Shown here piece by piece: positions 10,271 through 21,391 of a stretch of DNA of 64,000 bases. Source of the DNA: Neurospora tetrasperma FGSC 2508 (Eukaryota; Ascomycota; Sordariomycetes; Sordariales; Sordariaceae); the NCBI RefSeq assembly GCF_000213175.1, contig NW_009799101.1:1-64000 (forward strand), read 5' to 3'. Position numbers and translations under genes: made by a program. Each line of letters begins with the position of its first letter. Position 1 is the first letter of the stretch. The notes beneath the pieces are model-generated. The model had not been told where the DNA came from and made no database searches. It worked only from the letters and a program-made list of their open reading frames with translations.

Positions 10271-11853
10271 GGGGAGGGAATGGGGGTTGATATGAACAAA
10301 ACCTAGGGATCGGCCATGATCGTCGGGCGCACTGCGAGTCAGCGCGAGAAGCGACACCCCAACAGACGGAGGGATGCACCAGCAAGAGGCTATGGTGGTA
10401 TCACTCGGCGGCCATTAGGGTACTGACCGTGAGGAAAACACAGGCTGCGTGGATGATACTTGGGCATCATAGTTGTTGCTGCCGTCGTCGCCCAATTGAT
10501 GCGACGATTGTGGTGTATGGGGCGCCGAGTTGGCCATGGTGGTGGAGGTTGGAGGTTGGAAAGAAACAACCTAGAGGGGACGACGTCAAAAGTGGAGGCA
10601 GAAATGGACCGCCCCGTGCCCGTGGAAAATAAGCCCCGCCTGTTCAGGAGGCGGGATGGAAAGGATGACGGGTGGGTGTGACAAATTGAATAAAGATGGG
10701 GAACGGGAGAAGAAGACACTGGCTTGGGGAGGCCCGGGTTCATGTACGCTTCCTCTGCCCCCGCCTTTTTCTTTTTACATGGGTTTTCTTAGCCAATCAG
10801 ATGGCTTCGCGAAAAGGATATGCAGGTCACTAACAGAAATAAGTACAACTCTCACCAAATCTATTACGCTTCTACACACCCTGTTATTAACGGAGCCCGG
10901 GCACCTCTCGAATCGCACACTGCTAGGGTACGTGGCGCCAGACTGCCTTCCTTGCTGGCATAGCTGCCTGAAGAAGCGGGGCTCGGGTTCTGGAGACTGG
11001 TCGGATGTTGCGTTGGATCTGCGGACAGCCCGACTTGGAAATCTCTCCCCATCCTCTCTCTCCCGTCCATCTCACCATTTGCCGGCCTGCATTTCTCACC
11101 AAGATCAGCCAGACCAACAACGGTCCAAGTCTGGTATCTCGAGTCTATGCAACGAGGCAACTCGGCTGGTCGCTTTTTGCTCTGTTTTCCGTTGTATCGG
11201 GTTGCGGGTGGTGGAAGACAAGGCGACCTCTGACTTTTATTCCCTTCGTTGTCACTTGAAGATTGGGCTGATGAAGAGATTCGGAAAGATTCCTCCAGTG
11301 ACACGGCTCGTCCACTTCAGGTTGTTGAATCCTGAAAAGCACACTTTTGTGTGGTGTGCGAAATGAACGCCTGTGCACGTGACCGACAGCTTTACCGGGT
11401 TTCTTGATTGGTTACTCGAGCTTGATGGTAGATGTGGCTGTATATGGGGCTGATGTATGGTTGACGTATAGTACGCGGGATACAGTGATACCAACGCGCT
11501 GGACGCCCGCAATAATAACCGAAGGACTCCATTGCGAAAAAGCTGTGGGAATCAAGCGATAAGCTGATTGAGGACCACCTCGTACTCGTATACGCTCTCG
11601 TACTTTGTACGCGCCGCATCCTTGGACCCGGAAAACCCATTGATTAACTTCTCTATCGGCTTCGCCTACGTGTACTACGCTTTGAAGAGATAAGCTACCA
11701 ACCGCCAATACCTACTCACTCAGGGGTTCGCTTTCCTGTTCCGATATTACCGCAATCGTACCGAGGAAGATCCCACGGCTACATTCGTAGTGGCTATATA
11801 AGATCGGAAATTTGCCTCTTCAATTTGTGCGACTGCGGTATATACTAGTGACT
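10271..11853. other. Intergenic, unresolved open frames
   Basis: The longest open frames here are a 236-codon plus-strand frame (10656-11366) and an antisense 117-codon frame (10743-10390). Both start with ATG, but neither shows conserved motifs, splice support or a recognisable family, so I do not call a gene. Base composition is still normal. TA-rich drift begins only beyond 11.8 kb. Confidence 0.45.
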
Positions 11854-13200
11854 ATGGTAAAGATAGGTGAAAAGGGAATTATCGAACATCCTGAACTCCT
11901 CAAGCTTGGGGAGCCTCTTCCTCCTGGGAAACCCTATATAAGGCCGGTTGCAACTCGCTTCCATTTGTTTAACGAACTAACCATCGTTACACAGGGAATA
12001 AGCGTCCACCTCCTAATATAAGAAGACACACTCGGCTAGGCAAAGCGAGACCCCCGCGTAGTGGACACTATGAAAACTGGCTACCCGCGCTTCTTCATCC
12101 CGCGAATAGTCGAACGCCTAGCCGACCGTCTTCTCGAGCATTTCACCCAAATCCACAGCCACTCAGACAGTAATATCAACCTCAAGGACAAACGTGCCTT
12201 AATCGTCTCCACCAGCCACTACACGCTCATATGTCGCTAATTCTTCCGCTAGAAATTTAACCCTACTTCTAATTCAAGAGTTACCTTCTCTATCCTTATC
12301 ACCCACTGGGACAGCACCATCACTCCCGTTTATGAATATAAAGGTTTACTAATGATAAAAGCTCAATTACTACTACCCCTCAGCTAAGAAGATATCTTTC
12401 TTATTCTCTACCCTATCGATATATTTCCTTCTACTAAATCCTTCTAGTAATACACCTGCTTTGGCATCTCTAGTTACTAGATAGGTTGCACCCCTTTTTT
12501 CCTATAACCTACTACTACTTCTACTTCCACTTCCACTTTTAACGGATAACCCAACTACCTACCTAATCTTCTAACCCTAATTACCTTCAATAAAACTACT
12601 ACTACCACCGCCCTCTCTTTACTCTACACCCGCCTTGTAAAAAGTTACTTCTCCCTTCTCTCTACTCTAATCTCCCCCTCTGACATCTTTCTTTACCCTA
12701 CAAGTATGTTCTCTACAGCCGCCCTCTCTACCGCTATTAAATCCCTCGTCTTATCCACTTCCACCTATATCCCCTCTACAGCTTTTTTTGGCTTCCTCTA
12801 TATTAATATACTTAAATTCCTCTCTACCCTTCTCGGTTTCTATCAATACGTCTTCTTCTATTTAATATCTCTTTCCTCCCTTTCTTAATTATTAATATTA
12901 GGTAACCTATAGATCGATTTATTAGTAATAGAATTCCTTAAAAACCCAGTAATTCAATTACCTAATATTTCTAGTCTTTATAAACTATCGAAATGGTATA
13001 GGTTCGTATTAGTAATAGATAATACTGTCGAAGGTACTAGCACGAACGTAAAAATTTTAAGAAAGTATAATATAGTAGTAAGTAGTTTAATAAAAATAGT
13101 AAGTAGAGAGTATAATATTATAGGGGGGTGTTTGGTTTTAAATTCTAAAAGGGGGAGGTATAGAGTATTAAAGGGGATATTGGAAAGTGAAGATACAATT
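11854..13200 (+). pseudogene. RIP-decayed cystathionine gamma-synthase-like (PLP, Cys/Met family) pseudogene
   Basis: The remains of a fungal cystathionine gamma-synthase-type enzyme (O-acyl-homoserine plus cysteine to cystathionine, PLP dependent) can be followed in order. At the N-terminus is LLKLGEPLPPGKP (from ATG 11854), then an intron relic ending TTACACAG before 12000. Next comes VHLLI-stop-EDTLG-stop-AKRDPRVVDTMKTGYPRFFIPR (11999-12106), where TAA at 12019 and TAG at 12037 stand where Trp codons belong. Then KSF-stop-stop (12436-12450; family reading KSFWQH), DIFLYPT (12682), FGFLYINILKFL, NPVIQLPNISSLYKL, VVSSLIKIVSREYNIIGG (region of the PLP lysine) and LVLNSKRGRYRVLKGILE (to ~13190). 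The changes are overwhelmingly C-to-T/G-to-A. The left third is milder than the right. RIP needs a second copy, so an intact paralogue probably exists elsewhere. Confidence 0.82.
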
Positions 13201-15267
13201 AGGGGAATGGAAGGAGATAGTACAATAGAAGGGAGTAGGAATATAAATAGGGGGATGAATAAGAGGGAAGAGAAGAAGAGAGATTCAAGGTATACAGCTA
13301 GTTTGAACAGCGAAGCGGAAGGAGAGGAGACAAAAGAGGAGGAGGGAAAGAGCCAACGCCTGGACCACCAGCTAATTTAAACGTTCTTAAGATTATTTTT
13401 AATATAATTAACGGTGAATAAGAGTAAAGTATAAGGGTATTTGTAGAAGTATATATTAATATTATAAAAATAATTCTGGAGTTAAAAGAAGTTTTTGCCC
13501 ATAAACTTAATAATATTATATTTAGAGTAATATTCGGTATAGGCGAATAAAGTAATTAAAGATAGGGGAATAATTATAGTAATAACTGTTAGAGATAGAA
13601 TAATAAGGGGAAGTATAATAGAAATACGGGTCTAATTATAAAAGAAATAGTTTTAATAATAGAGACCGGCGGGAATAAGAGGGTAATTACTAATAGAATT
13701 TTATTCAGAAAAGCCTACGAAAGCAAATTAATTTTATTAGAATATATATAATGGAAGGTAATCTGAGAGGAGTTTAATAGTAATAAAGTAAGATTTAAAT
13801 ATTTATTATTTATATATAAATTTATTCATTTTAATTAATTAAAGGTACTAACGGAGAGCCTAGGGCGGCGTAGGAGGGTAATCTTTATTATTATTTTCTT
13901 CAATAGATTTTATAATAGGTTAGCACTATTATAATAAAGGCGGAGGAGGCTATACGACTTTAATAGTAGTAGCCGAAGGGGTTGTAGTATAAGAAGAATA
14001 AAGGGTTACTTCGGTAGTTCGGGAAATAAACTGACTACTATGTATATACATTTTGATAGTATTAGATTAATTCCCGGAGGAAGAACTATTAATTTATTAG
14101 GACGTAAGGGAAAGATAGGTTGAAATAACTACAGTCGTAGCTCTATATAAAGGATATTAAGTTAGGAGTTAATTTAAAGATATATTAATAATTACCAATA
14201 ATAATAAAAAATATCTATTCGAACTATTTTCATATTTATATAAATTCTATTTAAATATAATTAATAATCATAAAGTTCTAAATTAGCGTATTGTTATAAT
14301 GCGGCGCCGGAATGTCCTCTTTATAACCCTATCTTATTAAATAACCTAATACTCTTGAGTTAGAGGTTAGTGAGGTAAAGGGAGGCGTCAGTCGTCTTAA
14401 TACTCTTGGGTAAGAGTTTGGTAAGATGATAGAAAGTATTAGTGTTGTAGTATTGTAATATTCCATCCCCGGCGGTCCCGAATCTCCTTCCGTGCCTACG
14501 CCGGCCGGTTCCCGGTGCCCGAGGCGGTAGTCCTTTAGTATCCTAATACCTTAACCATTATTAAAAACTAGTGTAGTAATTTTATAATAACTATTTAAAA
14601 TTCAGCCCTCTATACCTAAGTTTTCGAAAAGAATAGAACATATAATAAAAAATAAGGATATTTTTAAAAGCCAAATCCTAAGACCAGTCTCTAATCCTAA
14701 CCACAGTAGTATTAGTAATAAACAACTAGTAAATAAAAAGAAGCACAAAATTGAATAATAAGTAAAAAAATAGTAGAAATTTAGTAAAAAGAAAGGAGTT
14801 TAACTCGATTTATTCTACGTACCCTAGTCGAACACCTCCTAGTATACCCTTTTTTAAAGTAATTATTAATAGCACCGAAAAATAATACGTCTTATAGCAA
14901 TCTTACTCTCCTATCCCCCTCGATAAACCCACTCCCACTATAAATAAAAATCAAATAAATTAGAGTTAATAGAAATAATAGTTAAGGGAGTTAAAGGGAG
15001 TAAAATCAATAAAAATAGTAATTACTAACAAAATTCGAATTAAGGGTTTCTATACTATCTATACCAATAGCGGCTATAAGCGTCTTATATAAACCGCTGT
15101 ACTATAAGCATCCCAAATACCCTCGGGGGGGCTAATAATAGTAAAAATTGTTAAAATTCTTAATATACATTAGTTAAACTAGTTTATAGTATATAAATAG
15201 ATTATTGAAGGTAATAATAGTTTTTCTAGTAGAAGGGTTAGATTTAGCAATATTTTAATTAGTATTT

Positions 15268-15351
15268 CGCCCTTAAGTGGGAGTTAAAATACTAGCGGGC
15301 GCTAAGCAACTTCCCACCTTGGTAAAACTTTTACCAGTACTTAATTGGGCG
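15268..15351. repeat. Inverted repeat with nested palindrome inside the AT-rich block
   Basis: CGCCCTTAAGT at 15268 is matched in inverse orientation by ACTTAATTGGGCG ending at 15351. Between them lies a perfect 17-nt palindrome, TGGTAAAACTTTTACCA (15320-15336), and a second GGGCG at 15297-15301. It could be the end structure of a small DNA transposon or a fold-back relic. No target duplication was found by eye. Confidence 0.6.
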
Positions 15352-16132
15352 CAGCCACGGGAAGACTGAGCGGCCCCTATTTTATTAACAATAAATATAA
15401 TAACGGATTTTCGAGCGGGAATATTATTCTAAGAGGGGGGTAGTATTACAAGCATTATTACTATATTCTTATATATAAATAAAGGGTATTATACTATATT
15501 AATACAATTAACCATATAGTTGCCTAAGTATAGTACAGTAGTAGTTATATACACACGTACTATGGTCCGTGTACTGGACCTACATAGCGTGCCCTACATA
15601 GTTCTTATACGTATATAGGATTTTCTTCCTATTCCTTATACAATAATTAAAGTCTTACCTTAGTGCTTGCTCGCGCCCCGTGACAAGTATTTTTATTTAT
15701 TTTTATATAATGTACTTTTTTTAAAAATTTCTTTAGAATGCTTATAACAATAAGAGAGAAAATAAAAAAAAACCAAATATAATATACTTTATAAAACTTT
15801 TTCAAAAATATAAAAATATAAGAAAATAAAAAACTTTGGACTTTTTAAAAGTCATTACTATAAGTATATATAATATAAATATACTTACTTTACATAAATC
15901 CACGCTCTTATAAATTATAAAGTGATTTTACTATAAATTTTTAATTTTTACTTTATAAAGTTTCTTTAAACAAATCTATAGAATTAATTTTATTAATTTT
16001 TGAAAATTATAAAAAGGTTGGTTTACTGCTTATTAGCTTATTTTCAAGTTTTTATAAGCTTTAATAAAGTAGTAGTTATATAACTAATCCTTAAACTAAA
16101 TTCCTATTAGAAGTAAACTATCTTTACTATCC

Positions 16133-16170
16133 GGTCAGATTTATTATATCTGGTCAAATTTATTATATCC
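16133..16170. repeat. 19-bp tandem repeat, two copies
   Basis: GGTCAGATTTATTATATCT (16133-16151) is followed directly by GGTCAAATTTATTATATCC, then a third GGTAG start. The copies differ by G-to-A/C-to-T type changes only, as expected for RIP. It lies at the right edge of the AT-rich block. Confidence 0.85.
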
Positions 16171-16190
16171 GGTAGTTTTGTTGCTAACCC

Positions 16191-17023
16191 TCCCTTAAAC
16201 AGAGTTGGAGAAATGATAGGAAACTTAAACCCCTCTCCAACGGGTACCTGTGAAAGCGTGATCCTACGAGAGATAGACTGCAAGACTAGAAGCCACAAAT
16301 CAAAGTAATATTAAGTGTAAAGGAGGAAAGGGAAGTGGTACGAACGAAGGCATTCGGAATCGGACATATAAGTCCGGATTCTGCCAGCGGTCGCCGCCTT
16401 CCCGATCCGGATCGCTATCGATAAGAACCTGAGCCTCATTCCGTCCGATGTACCCATGGTGCCCGGTGCTCTGGGCATCTGTCCGAGCACGCCATGACAG
16501 TACCCAAATACGTCGGAGACGCCCTAACAATTGTCTATGTCGGCGGCGGTGCGGGGTAACTATAGAGGTTGCAGATGCTCTTGGACCGATGACGTCTGCG
16601 CAACTCTTCCCGCTTCCAATATTGAGAGGCAACTTCAACAGCCCCCGCGACATGTGATTCATTTGCAACCAGTCCGCAGCTTCCAAACTGTTCAGGTGGT
16701 CGTCCCGGAAACACAAACATTGCGCAAAACCTGGAAATCGCTGGTTGCACCGACTCGGACTCGATTGCACTCGAAGAAATGGGCTGAACACCACATCTCG
16801 CCGTACGTCTGGGTGTGTCGCGCCCATTACCCTTCGCCTCTCCGTCACTGCGTCATCCTCTTACTCAACATCCATTATACGGTTTTCGCTTCCTCATTTA
16901 TCCTAGGCCCATCCACCACGTTATCCAGGCATCGGCGATACCCTGATACCTACCTACCGATCAATTGAAGCCTTTGCTTCTGCCGTCACATCTCGCTCTC
17001 GTCTCTTCAAACACTCTTCCATC
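16191..17023. other. Transition from AT-rich block to euchromatin; promoter of the DUF676-like gene
   Basis: Composition returns to normal over the first ~130 bp. A minus-strand open frame of 182 codons (16848-16300) starts with GTG, shows no recognisable domain, and its N-terminal half faces several overlapping antisense frames. I treat it as chance or a gene relic. A CCTACCTACC microsatellite lies just upstream of the 17024 start codon (near 16950). Confidence 0.5.
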
Positions 17024-19085
17024 ATGACGAAGCGCATCCTGCTGCTGTGCTTTATCCATGGCTTCAAGGTCTGCTTCTCTCATTCTGAAGACAGTTCCCA
17101 ATCCCCTCGTGGTAGCAGCACACAGTTTCGCTAACCCATCCCGCAACAGGGAGACGACGACACCTTTCGCGATTTCCCAAAGCACCTCAAAGATACTGTC
17201 ACGAGCAACCTCGTCGACCACCATGTGGCGTCCGTCGTCTATCCCAAGTACGAGACCAAAGGAGAGCTGGCCCAGACCACCGAAGCTTTTCTAGAATGGT
17301 ACGCAAACAAGCACACAAAACAGGCGCTGTGGTATCAGCAACTGACGGTCAATAGGCTTAAGGAGCGGGTGATGGAACTTCGAAAGGAACATCTGCAAGC
17401 GCCATGGCCTTCCACCGACCGAAATGTCGGCGTGATTCTAGTTGCACATTCGATGGGGTATGTCCACGACTTGTCCCTTTCCGTACTTCTGCGGTACCTT
17501 ACTAACCTCCTACAGTGGTTTTGTTGCAAGTGACACCCTCTTTCGCATTCTCGACGAACGCCGCCGCAACGCCGACTCCGAGAACCCGCCCGGTCCCATT
17601 TTCCCCATGATACAAGGCATCCTCACCTTCGACACTCCCTACAATGGTCTAGCACGGTCCATGTTCGTCTACGGCGCTTTCTCGAACTACCAAAAGGTTT
17701 CCAATGTCTTCAACGTCATGACGGCGCTCACTGCTGCCGCCCCAGCTACACTTGCGAGTCTCGCCTCGAAGCGCACAGCTGTGGCCGCTACCAAGGCCGT
17801 TTCCCGCAGCATATCGGTTCCCCAGCGATCGCACCCAGCGCTCAAGGCGTGGCAGCTGATTGCTGTGCGTACAGGGACGGTGGGTGTCATTGCCGCCGGT
17901 GGTGTGGCGGCCTTTATGCACAGAAAACAGATCCTCGAGGGCATGCGCACGGTCAAGAACCTAAAGAAGGAGGATGTGGTCCAGGGATATCAGCAAAGCG
18001 TCGATGCGCTCGGTCAGGGGCTGGCATACATCAACCGTGGCAATGTCGGACAGTCCTTCGCATGGCTGTCTGATCACTTTACCTTTGTCGGGGCTTTACT
18101 GAAGCAAAACGAGCTGAATCGACGGCTGGAAAGACTAGCTGCTGTGAAGGGAGTTGGGATCAAGGACATTTATGCGTCTCTTGGAGAAAATGGGTACTGG
18201 AGTGGTGGTTACTTTGTACCCGAGAGGACATTCTGTGCCATACCCGGCGAGGGACAGCCGTGCAATGGGCTCTTCAGCAGGCATGTCATTCCCGAGGCCA
18301 AGGATGAGATTGAAGCACATGTCAACCTCTTCAAGCCGGAGAAAAACAGGGGCTACGAAAGAATGACTAACGAAGCTGCCCAACTGGTTATCAACTGGTT
18401 CAAGGACGAGACTGACATCTGGGACGACCCCAAATTCGCCGAGCCAGTCGAGCCTGAGACTGCCGAGACAGAGGAGATTGCCAAAGCGATCGATGAAGCA
18501 GACCAAGAAGCGAAGACTGCGGAGGAGAAGGTCAAGGAGGCCGAGAAGAAGATGGGCGAAGAAGTCAACGAGGGCGACTCTGACGACGATGGCGTTCCCG
18601 ACGAGTCACCTATCGACATTGCCGCTGCCGCTTCGCTTGTGCCCTTGCCTGATGACCTTGAAGACGCGGAGGATGACAACGGCACTGCCGACACCGACAA
18701 GAAAAAAGCCATCAGCGAGCAGAAGCAGGCCTACATGCGACACTTGTTTGGTGTCGCCCAGCAGACAGGTACCAACATCCGTTCCTATCTTCCATCCAAG
18801 CTGCCCGAGATGCCAGAGTGGGAGATGCCCAAAGTTTCCATGCCCAGCGTTAGTATGCCGAGCATGCCTGGCATACCAAACATACCGAGCATCGGAAAGT
18901 ACAGTCTTTGGGGTTCCAAGAAGTCAGAGACGTCCCAGTCGTCGGAGACAGAGGTCCAACTGGACACTAGCACCGACAAGACTGATGCCGCGGATGCGAA
19001 GTCTGTGGTAGAGACACCAGACAGTGCGACTCATAAGATCTTGTCACCCAAGGCGGAGACGGCCGATGCTCCTGGGAGTGCCTAA
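17024..19085 (+). CDS. DUF676-like alpha/beta hydrolase (putative lipase/esterase)
   Basis: Exons are 17024-17068, 17150-17457 and 17516-19085 (640 aa), with introns of 81 and 58 nt, both with CTAAC branch sites and CAG acceptors. The joins restore IHGFKGDDDTF (oxyanion-hole strand) and LVAHSMGGFVASDTLF. The nucleophile elbow is A-H-S116-M-G, a variant of GHSMGG. The product therefore resembles the fungal serine-esterase/DUF676 group of alpha/beta hydrolases. A hydrophobic segment (VGVIAAGGVAAF) may be a membrane anchor. The C-terminal third is acidic and probably disordered, and includes a Met-Pro repeat (MPKVSMPSVSMPSMPGIP) near residues 550-575. Lipid substrate, if any, cannot be predicted. 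The start is chosen because the 15-codon first exon encodes the conserved hydrophobic strand before HGF. Confidence 0.85.
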
Positions 19086-20310
19086 TGGGAGATATCAAGA
19101 AACATGTTGGTAATGGTACCTAGGACATTGCCATCAATGGTGGGTAGGATTCTACGGTAGGTATGCAGATGTCCTTGCCCCGGTTTGGGATCTCGCTTGG
19201 GACTGATGATATGATGCCCCAGTCAATAATCCATGCTTGCCTGTTGCGACTTCGTCCTGCTGGGCTGGCGCATGCTGGTACGGTTGTCATTTGTTTTCAC
19301 GAACACGATTTGCCTTCCTTTGCATCCCTCTTTTTTCTTTGCTCTTCATGTTTCCCATGCAGGAAGACCCGACTCACCTCTCGGCGTCCTCGACTAAGCC
19401 CGATGTTCCGGGTCTCACTTGCGGTATTTCTTTGTCGCACAGATACGCTTCATACCTATTGGTGTCGCAGTGATTGGTGTTGATTTTGCTTAGTGTACCT
19501 TCGCGCTCGGCGTCTTATTCCGAAATAGGAAGTTGGCGATGCTTTCATGGCGGGGAAGACCTCAAGGGGAAACTGGCTGCGGGGTGCAACTGATTGTCAA
19601 CGATCTAACCCGCGAGGGCGCATGCCACGATGATACTTGACACCGATAAAGTGATGCAGATCATTGGGAAACAGAAAAAGGAAGTTCGTTTCTCTCCACA
19701 CTTTCCATCCCACGATCCCCCGAGATTGCCGCGTGCATATGTGATGGAACAGATGGAGAGATGCGTGGCCTTATCGCGGTTATCTACTGGTCGACTAGCT
19801 GGCCAATCCCGAATAGGCACTTATACATCACCCCCAAATGCGACAGAAGGCCAAGATCGGCAAGGGGTTGGGGCTGGGTTCTGTGGATGTTTCGGGGTTG
19901 TACTGCATCAGCAATGGCTGAGTTGTTATAGCAAGTTAATGGGCATCGTACTGGGCATTGGACGGTCGGAGCGGGTTTGCATATCGAGAGTCTATCTGAG
20001 GAGCGAATCAGGGGTCTTGGTCCCGCCCATGTTTTCGCTATTTGCGTTTCACGCTAGATACCGAAAATGAAGGTCGAAAGAGATGTGCATTGATGGTTCG
20101 TGTTACCCTAGATGTCCATATCGTGCAGGTGGACAAAGTGCAACGTATCCGGGAGGGTTGCAGGACGTTGCTTGTTGACTTTGATGAACAGGGGAACCAT
20201 GCTGGGAGTTATAAGGACTCGGCGATCTGCTGTCGATGCTTCGTGATCTTCATCTTCTACTCACGCCTCTCTATCCGACACCCAGGAATACCAAGGAGAT
20301 CTTTGACAAG
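19086..20310. other. Intergenic, 1.2 kb
   Basis: No recognisable gene. A 146-codon ATG frame at 19630-20070 has no conserved motif and no codon pattern like the neighbours. The last 100-200 bp form the promoter and leader of the secreted nuclease gene. Confidence 0.55.
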
Positions 20311-21064
20311 ATGAAGTCCTTCATTGTTGCTTCCCTGTTGGCGGCTGCCTCGTCGGTTCTTGCGGCTCCGGCTCCTATGCCCACCCCTGTACGTTCATCC
20401 TCCCCGCTCATTCCCGCCAGAGGAGCTTTGAGACATGACTGACCATCACAGCCCGGTATTCCCACTGCCGCCAACGCCAAGACCCAGCTCGCCAGCTTGA
20501 CCGTTAAGCCCTACGTTGACGACGGCAAGTACGAGCGTGATCTGTTCCCCACCTGGATTACCATCTCTGGTACTTGCAACACTCGGTATGTTCCGAGCAT
20601 CTCCACGTTTTGTGTCACCCCCTTCGTATCACATCCACTAACACACACCTGCCAGCGAGTACGTCCTCAAGCGTGACGGCACCAACGTCGTTACCGACTC
20701 CGCTTGCTCGGCTACCAGCGGTACCTGGGCCTCTCCCTACGACGGTAGTGTCTGGACCGCCGCCTCTGACGTCGATATCGACCACATGGTCCCTCTCAAG
20801 AACGCCTGGGTGTCCGGTGCCAACGCCTGGACCACCAGCAAGCGCCAGCAGTTTGCCAACGACATCAACTCGCCCCAGCTGTGGGCTGTCACCGACAACG
20901 TCAACCAGTCCAAGTCTGACAAGAGCCCCGACGCTTGGAAGCCCCCTCTTACCAGCTTCTACTGCACTTATGCTAAGGCCTGGGTGCAGGTCAAGTATAC
21001 CTGGGCTTTGACCATCACCAGCGCCGAGAAATCTGCTTTAACTAGCATGTTGAATACATGCTAG
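20311..21064 (+). CDS. Secreted HNH-type nuclease (DUF1524 family)
   Basis: Exons are 20311-20388, 20452-20585 and 20656-21064 (206 aa), with introns of 63 and 70 nt and standard signals. A clear signal peptide (MKSFIVASLLAAASSVLA, cleaved about residue 19) precedes the mature chain. The catalytic region has the DIDHMVPLKNAW motif and, downstream, LWAVTDNVNQSKSD and DAWKPP. This is the H..N..N arrangement of the DUF1524/GmrSD-C-like beta-beta-alpha metal nucleases common as secreted fungal and actinomycete proteins. Conserved cysteines (CNTR, DSACS, FYC, LNTC) suggest disulfides. The likely role is extracellular nucleic acid degradation. The gene converges on the CBM1 gene 327 bp downstream. 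Confidence 0.9.
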
Positions 21065-21391
21065 GATAAGGGGAACGGGGGAGGCAACGGGAGTAATCAG
21101 GGGAAAGGGAAGCAGAAGAGTGGTGCTGGGATGATGGCGGTTCCGTGGTGGATGGGGACATGGGTTGCACTGGCATGGTTATGGTCAGCCTCTTGGGAAG
21201 GACAAGCAAAGCTTGCGGTTGATCCAAAATACTACAGTCTGATGCATGTATAACTCTAAATATGTACAACGAAAATTGGCTTGCAGCATGTGCCAATACC
21301 TCTAGGTCTGCCTATACCTTGTCTTCTCATCCGATGTAGACTACCAACTGACATTCCACTTGCAGACCATTGGCGTCCAATGTTCAACCTC

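Larger units (their letters stand above)
12240..16190. repeat. AT-rich RIP-mutated heterochromatin-like block
   Basis: About 4 kb of very AT-rich, TA-dinucleotide-rich DNA without any open frame typical of this genome, with stops in all frames every few codons. This is the outcome of repeat-induced point mutation. The left end is the cystathionine gamma-synthase relic. GC islands that retain CpG and CpC but few CpA remain at ~14290-14350, 14463-14535 and 15268-15380. The edges are fairly sharp, with composition returning to normal by ~16,200-16,320. Apart from the PLP-enzyme relic, I cannot identify the original elements by eye; no clear LTR pair or transposase could be read. Confidence 0.85.

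Noticed and set aside
10656-11366. 236-codon ATG open frame on the plus strand
   Set aside because: No family motif or splice support, and overlapping antisense frames of 77-146 codons. Codon use does not resemble the recognised genes. Kept only as a note in the intergenic entry.
14280-14540. Possible solo LTR or rRNA-like GC island inside the AT-rich block
   Set aside because: I looked for LTR ends, target duplications and 5S rRNA-like sequence and found none that could be supported by eye.
16300-16848. 182-codon minus-strand frame next to the AT-rich block
   Set aside because: It starts at GTG, has no recognisable domain, and sits at the edge of RIP-decayed DNA.
19630-20070. 146-codon ATG frame upstream of the nuclease gene
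   Set aside because: Sequence looks non-coding (scattered Cys/Trp, no domain) and lies in the presumed promoter region.
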